From the NCBI RefSeq assembly GCF_950295315.1, contig NC_080185.1:41974887-42038886 (forward strand): a stretch of DNA of 64,000 nt, read 5' to 3'. The translations under genes were made by a program, and so were the position numbers. Below the pieces are notes generated by a model. It ran no database searches. It was not told the origin of the DNA and worked only from the letters and a program-made list of their open reading frames with translations. Positions 44,420 through 55,204 of this stretch are shown here, one piece after another; within the stretch, counting starts at the first letter, position 1, and each line of letters opens with the position of its first letter. Source of the stretch: Erinaceus europaeus (taxonomy: Eukaryota; Chordata; Mammalia; Eulipotyphla; Erinaceidae).

Positions 44420-44575
44420 GGGGGCCAGCAAAATGGCACACTTGGATAGCTGTGTGCTGCCTGCTCATGTGTGCAATCCAGGTTTGAGCCTGACTCCCCC
44501 CCACACACACCGCATTGGAGGAAACGTCGGTGCTCTCTGCCTCTTTGTCTCCCTCAAAAAAGTGTGTGGGATAGG
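44420..44575 (+). mobile_element. SINE-E (+)
   Basis: gggggccagcaaaatggcac, cttggatagctgtgtgctgc, attggaggaaacgtcggtgc. 44580-44960 is single-copy. Confidence 0.75.
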
Positions 44576-44964
44576 AGTAGGAGGGGAGCTTTCAACACTC
44601 AAGTTGCAGCTGAGGTGGAGTTTCCTCTCCCAGGCACTGGAGTGAGTCAGAGAGTGGTTTTTGGTCCTCATCCTCTTGGTACAAAGGCCTGAAGGCCAAG
44701 GCAGTTATAGAGACCACAATATCGATTCACAGCTCCGTCTCCAGGGGGCAGTAGAGAGAGGGGCATGGTTCATCTGCTTGTCTCTGGGCTGAGGTGGCTG
44801 AAAAACACAGGCTCCAAGGCCAGAGGTTGGCCTGCAGCTTGTGCCCTATGGTGACCTGTTATAAAGGTCTTTGTACAGGGAGAATGTTGGTGACTCCCTG
44901 GCAAGGGGATTGTGAAGGCTCCCAGAGCCATTGCAAACTAGAGATGTGGGTAGCCCTTCTTTAG

Positions 44965-45640
44965 TATTTTTTTTCCTTTTATAATTTAATAGGAAAGAAA
45001 GAAATTGATAGAGGAGGGAGGGAAAGAGACCTGCAGACCTGCTTCACTGTGAAGCTTGCCCCTGCAGCTGGGAACAGGAGGCTTGAACTCAGGTCCTTGT
45101 ACATGGCAATGTAAGTGTTCTACTTAAGTGTGCCACCACCGGCTTTTTGTCTTTTTTTAAAAATATTTATTTATTCCCTTTTGTTGCCCTTGTTGTTTTT
45201 TATTGTTGTAGTTATTATTGATGTCGTTGTTGTTGGATAGGACAGAGAGAAATGGAGAGAGGAGGGGAAGGGGGGGGTAGATAAAGATAGACACCTTCCT
45301 TAAGAAGGGCTCCCCAGGAGTCGGGAGGTAGCTGCAGCGGGTTAAGCACACGTGGCGCAAAGTGCAAGGACCGCATGAGGATCCCAGTTTGAACCCCTGG
45401 CTCCTCACCTGCAGGGGAGTCGCTTCACAAGCGGTGAAGCCGGTCTGCAGGTGTCTATCTTTTTCTCCCCCCCCCCTTCCCACCAAAGAATTTTAAGGAA
45501 GGACTTAGCCAGCTGGGAAGACAACATAATGGCTATTACAAACAAACAAAAACCTTGCATGGCTGAAGCACCAAAAGTCCCAGGTTCAATCCCCAGCATC
45601 ACCTTAAACCAGAACTGAGCATTGCTCTGCTAAACTTTAT
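44965..45640. mobile_element. SINE-B (-), truncated SINE-A (-), SINE-A (+), SINE-D (+)
   Basis: B 44968-45145. A on - 45150-45305 stops at gacacct, where A on + starts (45315-45488, caggagtcgggaggtagctg). The two A copies are head-to-head inverted. D + 45505-45640. Confidence 0.8.
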
Positions 45641-45704
45641 TAGAAGCACCTCAAATCCCTCGAATTCAGGGCTTTCCTACCTTAGCACTACTGATATTTG
45701 AGGC

Positions 45705-46623
45705 CAGATCTTTCTTTCTTTTTTTTTCCTTTCTGCTCAGTTCTGGCTTGTAGTCATGCTAGGGATTGTATCTCAGACTTTGGAGCCTCAGGCAAGAAAG
45801 TCTTTTGTAGAACCATTATGCTGTCTCCCCACCCAAGGTCAAAGTCTTTTTCTCCTCTTTCATTCAGGGAAAGGGTCACAGCACTGAAGTTTCTCCAAGT
45901 GTCTTAAGTGCTCCAGTCTGGTGTACTGGGGACTCAAACCTATGCTGGGTTCTTGGCAAAGCAAGCAGGCACCCTCCCAGCTAGCTCACTCACCAGCCCC
46001 CAGATAGTCCTTTCTCTCCCTCCCCCTTTTTTCCTCCCCCTTTCTGGTTTATGGTGTTGCTGGGGGTTGACTGTTTGAGGTTCAAAGCCTCAGGCATGAA
46101 AGTCATTCAGTCCTTTGCAGAGATGTTAGGCTTTTTTTTTCTTTTTATAAATACTTTTTAATTTTTATTTATTTTTGAGAGAGATGAAGAGAGAGACACA
46201 CACAGAGAGACATTAGAGCACTGCTCAGCTCTGGCTTATGGTGGTGTGGGGGATTGAACCTGGGACTTTGGAGTCTCAGGCATGAGAGTCTCTGCGTAAC
46301 CTTTATGCTGTCTCCCCCCGCCCAGGCTTTTTTTTTTTCTGACAGTGAAAGAAACCACAGCACTGAAGCTTTCTTCAATGCAGTGGTGGGGGGGGCGGTA
46401 CTCTAACCTGGGTTGCTTACATGACAAAGCAGCACACTGAGTAAACTGTTTTCCCAGTCCTAGATAATAATGTTTTCAAAAGATTGATTTATCAGTGAGG
46501 AGAGAGAGAGAGCGAGAGCGAGAGAGAGTGAGCAGACATTAGCACTGATCCAATCTAGCATAAAACAGTCCCGGGGAATGAACTTGGGACCTCAGGTCTG
46601 CAAGCTGGAGCTCTAACACGTTG

Positions 46624-46632
<9 letters not shown>
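45705..46632 (-). mobile_element. Run of - strand SINEs: D, E, D, D, E, C-like
   Basis: D 45715-45835; E 45865-46002; D 46030-46135; D 46140-46322 (agcactgctcagctctggct); E 46330-46465; C-like 46475-46615 followed by (CT)n 46624-46655. Confidence 0.68.
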
Positions 46633-46656
<24 letters not shown>

Positions 46657-46679
46657 CAGATAAAATTCTTTGGTGGGGG

Positions 46680-46831
46680 AAGGGCTGTCCTGTGCACTGT
46701 ATGGTGGTCCGCAGCAGCCCAGACCACTAGATGGTGAGTTGCCTATCTGCACCCCCACCTCCAGTTGTGACAACTAAAAATGGCTCCTGAAAGACATCAG
46801 CCCCAGACTACCCATTGCTGAGAACCACTGC
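46680..46831 (-). mobile_element. MER5-like hAT DNA transposon fossil (-)
   Basis: On + it reads gggctgtcctgtgcactgta...ccagttgtgacaactaaaaa...tgagaaccactg. Reversed it starts cagtggttctcagc and ends cagccct, matching my memory of MER5A, a pan-placental non-autonomous hAT-Charlie element. Confidence 0.8.
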
Positions 46832-46864
46832 TCCAGGCCACGGGTCAACACCCTCTCTTTTTTT

Positions 46865-47060
46865 TTTTATGCAAAGAGCCAGTTGGTAGGGGTAGGTATT
46901 TTGAGCTTGGGCACCATATGGTCCTTGAGACAATTCAGCTGTCGCCACGGCTTGAGAATGGCCATTTATAATCTGGAGAAATGAGTGTGGCCGTGCGCCC
47001 ATAAGATTATTTATGGACACTAAGCTATGAAACGCACCCATGAATTCTTCACTAGATGTG
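46865..47060. mobile_element. Old mammalian DNA-transposon-like repeat
   Basis: gcaaagagccagttggtagg, gcaccatatggtccttgaga, tatttatggacactaagcta resemble an ancient placental repeat with a 'ggccatatggtctctgtcgc' core. The exact family is not certain. Confidence 0.45.
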
Positions 47061-47244
47061 TCCTGAGAGTTCTTTGGATTTCACACAGACACACCCTTCC
47101 CAACTGTGAGAAAATCACCCACAGTATGAGGGGCACGGAGATACAGGTGGAGGTATCGGATTGGGCCGGGAACCGCCTCTTGCTCCAGTCATTCCACTGC
47201 TTACTAAGGTTGCCTCATGGAAAACACAGGTGTGAGATGCCACT

Positions 47245-47800
47245 GGCTGGGGGGCCTGGTGTTGGTGTGCATATTAAGCATATTTGAGGACCTGGGTTCG
47301 AGCCCCCTCCCCACCTGCAGGGGGAAGCTCTATGAGTAGTGAAGCAGGTCTTCAGGTGTCTCTTTTTCTTTCCTTTATCTCCCCCACCCTTCTCAGTTTC
47401 TATCTGTCTTATCAAAAAAGAAAAATAAGATAAAATTTTTAAAAAGAAGAGGACAGGAGGTGGCGCACCTGGTTAAGCATTCAAGTGTGCAAAGATCCAG
47501 GTTCAATCCCCTAGTCCCCACATACAGGGGGATAGCTTCACAGTGGTGAGGCAGGGCTGCAGGTCTCTCTCTCTTCCTCCTTTCTTCCCTCCCTCTCCCT
47601 TTCCTTCTCTCTCCTCCCTCCCCCTCCCTTCCACTCCCTCTCCCTTTTCCCTCTATCTTCCCCCTTTCAATTTCTTTGTCTCTATCCAATAATAAGTAAA
47701 TATAAATATTTTTTTTAAAAAAAGGAGAAGAAAAATAGCCGCCGGGAACAGTGGACTCTCTGTGTAGGCACGGAACTCCAGCAATAATGCTGCAGGCAGT
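47245..47800 (+). mobile_element. Two SINE-B copies (+)
   Basis: 47248-47440. 47450-47800 long form with an expanded CT/CCCT-rich middle (47560-47650) and 3' end gaacagtggactctctgtgt. 47800-48230 is single-copy. Confidence 0.8.
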
Positions 47801-48232
47801 AATAAAAATAAAAAGCAGCCACCAGCTGCTCAAATATCAGAGAACACAAGACAACTGGCTGGAGTTTCAGTGCAAGCTAGTTGGGGAAATGGGTCCAACT
47901 GGAATCTGCCACAGTTTTGCTAGAGTTCCGATGGAGGCAGTAGTGGTGACCAAAGAGGCCTACATATGGGGCTGTTGTTGAGCAAGAGAGAAGATGTACT
48001 GCTTCTGAGGAGAGGACCAAGCCTCTAGTCCTCTTCAAAGGCCAGGCAACCAAGGCACCAGTTGGAAGCACTGAGGTTAAGCAGTGTCTTCTGCTGACTG
48101 AAATGCTCCCACTTCAGAGGAAGTCACCCCCTTTGCCGAGAAGACCACTCTCAAAAGGTCGCTCTTTGTAAATTGTGTGGGGCATCCATGAAAAGAGCTG
48201 CTCTCGATAGGAATAGACTCTGTCTTTTACTT

Positions 48233-49007
48233 TTAAATTGCCACCAGGGTTATCGCTGGGGCTTGGTGCGGGGACTATGAATCTACCACTTCCAGCATCC
48301 TTCATTATTATTATTATTTATTGGATAGAGACACCCAAATATTGAGAGGGATGGGGGAGATAGAGAGGGAGAGTGCTGCAGACCTGCTTCAGCACTTGTG
48401 CAGCTTTCCCCCTGCTGGTGGGGTACAGGGGCTTGAACCCAGGTCCTTGCGCACTGTAACGTGTGCTCAATCAGGTGTGCCACCCCCCCATTTATTTATT
48501 TATTTATTTATTTATTTATTTTTCTGCTTCGTTTGTTAAACAGAAGAGAAGGGAGGGAAGTCACAGAGGAAGAGAAAAAGAGAGACACCTGCAGCACTGC
48601 TTCACTGATCATGAAGTTTTCCCCCTGTAGCGGTGGCCTTGGGCTTGAACTCGGGTCCTTGCACATGGTAATGTGTGGGTTCAATTGGGTGTACCACTGC
48701 CTGGCACATCTCATTATTATTTTTTATTTTTTTATATTTATTTTATTTATTTATTCCCTTTTTGTTGCCCTTGTTTTATTGTTGTAGTTATTATTGTTGT
48801 TGTCGTTGATGGATAGGACAGAGAGAAATGGAGAGAGGAGGGGAAGACGGAGAGGAGGAGAGAAAGATAGACACCTGCAGACCTGCTTCACCACCTGTGA
48901 AGCGACTCCCCTGCAGGTGGGGAGCCGGGGTTCGAACCGGGATCCTTATGCCGGTCCTTGTGCTTTGCACCACCTGCACTTAACCCGCTGTGCTACAGCC
49001 CGACTCC
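48233..49007 (-). mobile_element. SINE-B, SINE-B, SINE-A (all -)
   Basis: Long-form B 48233-48490 (ttgccaccagggttatcgct). B 48490-48710 with TTTA run. A 48719-49007 flanked by perfect 14-bp repeats CACATCTCATTATT (48705-48718, 49008-49021). Confidence 0.88.
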
Positions 49008-49026
49008 CACATCTCATTATTTTTAA

Positions 49027-49027
<1 letters not shown>

Positions 49028-49079
<52 letters not shown>

Positions 49080-49722
49080 CAGCATCACCCTGGCACATGC
49101 AGTGCTGGGGATTGTAGGTCTAAAGCGTGTTTGAGCATGGATGGCTGACCCCCCAGAAGCTCATCTGTCAGTCTCCCCTTGGCATGTGGTCCAATTGAGC
49201 CAGCCATTGTGGTTGAGCGAAATGTGGCCAGAGGACGTGAGGGAATTACAACCAGCCTATCAGCCTTGCTGCATCACTTCACCCCCCCCCCTCTGGTGGG
49301 CTTCACCTTCTTTAAATTTCTGTTTTCCCATTCCTGCATCACCATCCATACCTTCTCATTGTCTTGTTCTCTTTTCTCCTTATAAGGAGATATTGGTCTC
49401 ATTGGCCAATTTGGCTACTTCCCCTGCACAGCTACCCCTTTATAAACTTGTAACAAACAATAAAGCATTCTGTCCACTGCCACGGTACCCTGAGGGTTTG
49501 TTGTACTGTCCACCCCCACGGTACGCTGGAAGACTGCTCAGCAAGCTCACCCCTGCCGCTGCTGGCCCGAGATTCCCCGCTCTCTGTCGTGGCCAACAGG
49601 CCAGACAGTGAAGTGGGAGCTGGGATGGCCCACCCCCCCCCAGGAACCTGACAGGGGATCAAACTTAGGATCTCATGCTTGAGAGTCCAATACTTTATCC
49701 ACTGTGCCACTTCCCAGGTCGC
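49028..49722 (-). mobile_element. (TG)n(AG)n and SINE-C (-) split by a solo LTR
   Basis: TG/AG dinucleotides 49028-49077. SINE-C on - at 49078-49112 (catcaccctggcacatgcag) resumes at 49654-49722 (gatctcatgcttgagagtcc; gtgccacttcccaggtc). GGGGAT is repeated at 49107-49112 and 49654-49659. Confidence 0.88.
49113..49653 (+). mobile_element. Solo LTR (family 2) with perfect 6-bp target duplication
   Basis: A 541-bp element, TGTAGG...CTGACA, flanked by GGGGAT. It has CCAAT (attggccaattt at ~49400), TATA-like tttataaa (49439) and AATAAA (49459-49464) on +, then a GT-rich stretch: promoter and poly(A) layout of a retroviral LTR. No internal region. Confidence 0.92.
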
Positions 49723-49861
49723 ATCTTTAATAACTAATGGAGAACAAAACTTGCTTGACTTCTGTGACATCGATCTTAGAAGTCTCATTGCATGTGCCAG
49801 AGTGATGCTCTGGTTCCTCCTCCCTCCTTTATCTCTCTCGCATTATTAAGTAAGTGAACAG

Positions 49862-50175
49862 GAGGCCGAGCAGTAGCGCATCTGGTTAAGCGCACGTAGT
49901 GCGAAGCTCAAGCATCAGCACAAGGATCCTGGTTCGAGTCCCCGGCTCCTCACCTGCGGGGGTGGGGGTCACTTCGAAAGCGGTGAAGTAGGTCTGCAGG
50001 TGTCTATCTTTCTCTCCCCTTCTCTGTCTCCCCCTCCTCTCTCCATTTCTCCCTATTCAACAACCGCAGAAGCAGCAACAATAATGGAAAAAAAAACGGC
50101 CTCCAGGAGCAGTGGATTCATAGTGCATGCACTAAGCCCCAACGATAACCCTGGAGGCAAAAAAAAAAAAAAAAG
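49862..50175 (+). mobile_element. SINE-A long form (+)
   Basis: aggccgagcagtagcgcatc, ggttcgagtccccggctcct, gagcagtggattcatagtgc, A run. A SINE-C fragment lies at 49790-49850. Confidence 0.86.
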
Positions 50176-50261
50176 CTAAAGAAATAAGTAAACTAATAAA
50201 TATTTTAAAAGAGAGAGAACAGATCAGCTCAAAGTGCAGGCTCCATGAAACTTAACTTAAG

Positions 50262-50405
50262 TGGTCCAGGAGGTGGCACAGTGGATAAAGCATTGGATTC
50301 TCAACCATAAGGTCCTGGGTTCGGTCCCCGGCAGCACATAAACCAGAGTGATGTCTGGTTCTTTCTCTCCTATCTTTCTCATGAATAAATAAATAAAAGT
50401 TAACT
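50262..50405 (+). mobile_element. SINE-C (+)
   Basis: gtggtccaggaggtggcaca, ggttcggtccccggcagcac, aataaataaataaaag. Confidence 0.92.
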
Positions 50406-50491
50406 TCAAAAAGTTGGAACAATGGAAAGAGCCTTCATTTATTCATTCAACTCAACAAATTGCTGGGAAATTGTGCAGATGCATTCACATC

Positions 50492-50931
50492 TGCCATGTT
50501 TTTCCCTCAGGCTACTAGTTCCCATGAGAGTTGAAACATTCTCGGAGTGCCTGTTCCGGCCATGTTGTGCCCTCAGGACATTGTCTATATCCCCGCGATA
50601 TTTGGAGTGCTTTGGTTACTCCTCCCCCCTCCCATTCTCACGAGAGTTATCATCCTATCCTGGAGTGCTATGGTTACTCCTCCCCCTTCACATTCTTGTG
50701 AAAGCTGCTCCTATAAAAACCCTTCGTTTTCGCACCGCTCTCTTGCCAGTGCTTCACTCCGGTGTTCAGACGCAGGAAAGGTTACTGCGTGAGGCGGCCA
50801 TTTTCTCTACCTCCACGGGGCCCAACCTGCTTCTCTAGCACCCAACTCTGAGGTGCCAGCGCAAATAAAGATTTGTGTTCCCTCTTCGCTCCGGACCCCC
50901 TCTCTCTCATCTCCGCGGCCCGCGCACAACA
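50492..50931 (+). mobile_element. Solo LTR (family 3) with 5-bp target duplication
   Basis: A 440-bp element, TGCCATG...CACAACA, flanked by ACATC (50487-50491, 50932-50936). TATAAAA at 50712-50718 and AATAAA at 50864-50869 fit U3-R-U5 order on +. U3 holds a direct repeat of ~58 bp (50604 and 50662). It is CpG-richer than its surroundings. Confidence 0.9.
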
Positions 50932-50974
50932 ACATCTGGCTTAACAACAACAAATGTCTTGAGTTATTAAAAGT

Positions 50975-51425
50975 GGGGGCCAGGCGATGTCACACCTGGT
51001 TAAGCGTACACACCATAGTGCACAAGAACCCGGGTTCACGCCCCTGGTCCCCACCTGCAGGAGGAAAACATCACAAGAGATGAAGAAGGACCGCAGTTGT
51101 TTCTGTCTCTCCCTTCCCTCTCTCAATTTCTCTGTCTTTATCCAATAATAAATAAAGGATTAAAAATGTAAATGAGTTACCAAAAGGTACCGGGCCCAGA
51201 TGTTCAAAGCATGACACAAGGACCTTCTCATAAAGGTGACATTCTGGACAGAGAGGGGGACGGAGACAGACTGCAAAGAAATAAAAGTGGGCAGGTGAGC
51301 TAGCTCACATTGATAGTGCGCTGCTTTGCTATGTGCTCGACTTGGGTTCCAGCCCAGCCCCCACCACTAAGGAAGCTTTGGTGCTGTAGGCTCTTTTTTT
51401 GTCTATCCCTTCCTTTAAAAAAATT
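50975..51425 (+). mobile_element. SINE-B (+) and SINE-E (+)
   Basis: B 50977-51165 (gggggccaggcgatgtcaca). E 51290-51425 (gagctagctcacattgatag, ccaccactaaggaagctttg). Confidence 0.83.
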
Positions 51426-51429
51426 TTTC

Positions 51430-52148
51430 GGGAGTCAGGTGGTAGCGAGGCGGATTAAGTGCATTGTCGTTTTCGACGGGTTATGTTGTTTTCTCCGGGC
51501 TGGCTTCACGGGCAGGTAACAGACGACCAGGGACTCATGGTTGAGCTGTAGGCAGTATCTCTTTATTCATGCAGGACTCAGCACAATCTAAGACGAGCTG
51601 AGCTAAACTAAAGGTAAAGTACTCTAAAACTCACAATGCTGTCTTTATATATACTTGCCAAGTAGGGTGGAAACAGGATGTGACATAGAGAGGGTGGAGA
51701 GAAAAGTGACTGGTGAAAATCAGAGTGTGACAAAGAAGGGGCAGAGCAGGAGAGAATCCTATCACTGAACCACAATGCCCTGGAGGGAGGGTGGAACTTG
51801 TTAACAGTGATTATGTAAATAGAATAGTGTTAAGCAGGGGGGGATTTAAACCAAATGAAACAGAAGGGGTCTCATGCATACCAACAGTGCATGTGGCACC
51901 AAACACAAGGACAGGCTTAAGGATCCTGGTTCAAGCCCCCGTCTCCCCACCTGCAAGGGAGTCGCTTCACAGGTGATGAATGAAGCAGGTCTGCAGGTGT
52001 CTTATCTTTCTCACCCCCTCTGTATCTTCCCCTCCTCTCTCCGTTTCTGTCCTATCTAGCAACGACAACACCAGTAACAACAATAATAACCACAACAACA
52101 ATAAAAAAAAAGGGCAACAAAAGGGAAAATAAATAAATTTAAAAAAAA
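51430..52148 (+). mobile_element. SINE-A (+) split by a solo LTR
   Basis: 5' end 51430-51464 (gggagtcaggtggtagcgag). The rest is at 51887-52148 (gcatgtggcaccaaacacaa to the CAA tail). GTGCAT is present on both sides. Confidence 0.94.
51465..51886 (-). mobile_element. Solo LTR of family 1 (-) with perfect 6-bp target duplication
   Basis: 422 bp. On - it begins TGTTGGTATGC and ends CGACA. Flanks GTGCAT at 51459-51464 and 51887-51892. AATAAA on - (51562-51567). U5 on - shares gaagccagcccgg-type sequence with the LTR at 1896. 127 bp longer than that copy, mainly in U3. Confidence 0.93.
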
Positions 52149-52284
52149 TAGAAAAGAAAAGAAGGCCCTGATATAGCAAGCAGGGAGCACTTAATGAGTT
52201 GTGCTGTCACCTTAATTCTGCCATGAACAGTCTCAGACTTAAGCAAGCCATTTTACCTTGCTGGCCTAAACTTCTGCACTAATA

Positions 52285-52955
52285 CAATATTATTTTGCCC
52301 CCAGGGTTATCACTTGGGCTTAGTTTCTGCATGATTCCAGTATTCGTGATGGCCATTTTTTTTTTTTTCTATAACAAAGTCCTCATGAAGCCCCTCACCC
52401 TACAGATGGGAACAGGGGCTTTGAACCTAGGTCCTTGTGTCTGTAATGTGTGTACTCTATCCCAGCCCCATGATGACTTGATTTTATCATCTCTAAGATT
52501 ACTTCCTAGAATAGCATCATTTGATTTTGATGGTTCAAGATTTGTCACTTTCATAAATACAGAGTCAGAAGCGAAGAGCTCAGTGCAATGGGAGAGATAG
52601 GCATGGAAATAAATCAATGTGTGCCTGGGGAAAAGTGTTATGGTCTTCTTTCCTTCTCATTCTAGCACACCCTTACAACACAACACAAGATGTGCCATAT
52701 GATGTGAAATGTCACTAAAGAGTTAACAGGGACAATGGGTCAAAGTCACCTCATCCAATGGCCCAGCTTTAACGGGACTATGTTTTTCTTCATTTTTTAA
52801 ATGTTTTTTTTTATTTTACTTATTGATTCATGAGAAATGATAGGAGAGAGAGAAAGAACAAGACATCACTCTGGTACATGTGCTGCCGGGGATTGAATTT
52901 AGGACCTCATGCTTGAGAGCCCAATGCCTTATCCACTGCGCCACCTCCCAGACCA
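52285..52955 (-). mobile_element. SINE-B long form (-) and SINE-C (-)
   Basis: 52285-52470 (gcccccagggttatcacttg; ggggctttgaacctaggtcc). C 52805-52957, near consensus (ctgcgccacctcccagacca). 52475-52800 is single-copy. Confidence 0.78.
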
Positions 52956-52974
52956 CTTTTTTTCTTCATTTTTT

Positions 52975-53195
52975 TTTTAAATTGTGATTAGCAACAGTCT
53001 GCTTGCTTGTGTGTGTGTGTGTGTTTTCAAGTTCATGTGCATCAGATGTCTAGATTCCAAATACGAGTGAAACCACCTAGTAGTAGTTGTCTTTCATTGA
53101 TTTACATGTTTTTGCTAAGCATAATCACCTCCAGCTCCATCCATTTTGTCCAAAGGACACAATATCGTTTTTTATTGCAGAAGAGTAGCCAGGGC
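52975..53195 (-). mobile_element. L1 3' region fragment (-)
   Basis: gtgtgtgt run then ttgctaagcataatcacctc and tttattgcagaagagtagcc, matching the copy at 26230-26370. Confidence 0.72.
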
Positions 53196-53279
53196 CTCCA
53201 GACTCAACCTGCAGGACCCCAGCCCCAGGACCCCTGGACTCACCCCCAGGCCCCTAATTCTATGGGACTTTTTTTGTGT

Positions 53280-53845
53280 GTATGACTCCAGGGTTATCAC
53301 TGGGGCTTGGTGCTTGCTCTACAAATCCATTGCTCATAGGCCGTTTTTCCCGGGTTTTGTTGTTATTGGGTAGGACAGAGAGAAGTCAAGAAAGGAGGGG
53401 AAGACAGACACAGAGAGAAGGACACCCGCAGACCTGCTTCACCGCCTGTGAAGTGAACCCCCTTCAGGTGCTGAGCCTGGAGCTCGAACTGGGATCTTTA
53501 CACTGGTCCTTGCACTTCATGCCATGTGTGCTTAACCCGCTGTGCTACCATGGGGCTTTTTAAAAAAATATATTTTTATTTATCCCCTTTTGATGCCCCT
53601 GTTTTTGTTGTTGTAGTTATTATTGTTATTGTTGACACTGTCATTGTTAGATAGGAGAGGAATGGAGAGAGGAATGGAGAGAGGAGGGGAAGACGGGGAG
53701 AGAAAAATAAGACACCCGCCAGACCTGCTTCACCGCCTGTGAAGGGACTTCCCTGCAGGTGGGGAGCCGAGGGGCTTGAAGCGGAATCCTTATGCTGGTC
53801 CTTGCACTTTGCCCAACCTGCGCTTAACCTACCACCCGACTCACC
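53280..53845 (-). mobile_element. Two SINE-A copies (-)
   Basis: 53283-53560 long form (gactccagggttatcactgg; gctgtgctaccatgggg). 53567-53845 with a small internal duplication (gaatggagagag twice near 53660-53680). Confidence 0.84.
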
Positions 53846-53964
53846 CATGGGACCTTTTAATCCTATTTTGTATTAGTGATTTCATAATGGTTTACAGAAG
53901 ATTATAGTTCTACACAGTACCTACTACAAAGTTCTGTGGGACACACACACATCCATTTTTTTTT

Positions 53965-54595
53965 AAGATAGAGAAACCACAGGACCAAACCTTCTATGTA
54001 GTGGGAGCCGGGCTCAAACCCGCAATGTGCACATGGCAAACAACTCACTATCCAAGTGAGCTATTTTGCTGGCTCTCTTGGACATTTTTTTTAATGCAAG
54101 GCTGTTGATCTCCCCCAAGATCTGAGATCCTAATCAATTCTAGGACGACAAAGAAAGTCCAGATTCTCACCCCTCCCCTTTGTATTCTGATAATAGTGAG
54201 CACACAGTAGGTGCTCTGTGAATTCCTCCTGACATTTGCACCAGTTGACTGGGATTGAGGGGAATTTGAGCAGATTTGGTTCCCTGCCGTGCAACATCAA
54301 AACCCTCTCTAGGGATGGGGAGACTACTCACTGGGAGGGGTGTCTGCAAGCAACTGAGCTTCCAGCCTGGCCCCCACAATACTGGGGGGAAGCTTTCCTG
54401 TCATACACATGTGAAAGAGACATTAAGAAAGGCAGAGACACCAGAGCACTGCTCAGCTCTGGCTTTTAGTCGTGCTGGGTATTGAATCTGGGAGCCTCAA
54501 ACATGGAAGCCTTTGGTAGAACCATAATGCTGTCTTTAGAGCCTCAGGTATGAAAGTCTTTTGCATAAATATCATGCTATCTCCTCAGCACTCTG
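53965..54595. mobile_element. SINE-E (-), degenerate SINE-E (+), SINE-D (-)
   Basis: E on - 53970-54085. E-like on + ~54255-54400. D on - 54430-54595 with a partial repeat of its own middle (gagcctca at 54493 and 54540). 54600-55190 is single-copy upstream of the CpG island, with a CA repeat at 54880-54905. Confidence 0.65.
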
Positions 54596-55204
54596 TCGTT
54601 CTATCTGGGAAAAAAAAAACGACCCAGAGAGACAAAAATAAGTAAATAAAAGGAGCTTTAGCCTTCCTTTGGAACCCCTTTGTATTTTTTGTGGCGGTTT
54701 GCATCGATGCATGAGACACAACACTTGTTTGAAACCCTGTGGCAGTTGGACAAGGGGCAGACTGGAGAAACGGTCTGTGTCTCGTTCTTCCTATGTATTT
54801 CACAATGAAGCGCAAAGCTAACGATGCGTCAACAGAGTGCTCTTCCCGATCGCCTGGAAGAGCTCATACAACACCACAAACACACACAGACACACACACA
54901 CACACGAAGAGAAAAAACAAAAAGTATCACATCGATTCCAAACACAAATGCCTCCCCCAAAGGGATGTCTGTCCCTTAGCCATCCATGCGAGTGTCAGAC
55001 CCAACGCTGCGGACCAGGCTCCTCCAAGGGAACTTTCCAGGGATCAAAGGTATTCAGGTGCCCCATCCGCAGAGAACCTTCTCTGCAGAGCTCCTTTGTG
55101 GAGTCACCGCCCTGCGTTTGTCACCAGAGAACCTCAGAAGCCCAGCTCCGTCATAGGTTAGAAGGGGGAAGGATTAAAAAAAAAAAAAAAACTTTAGCTC
55201 TCGC

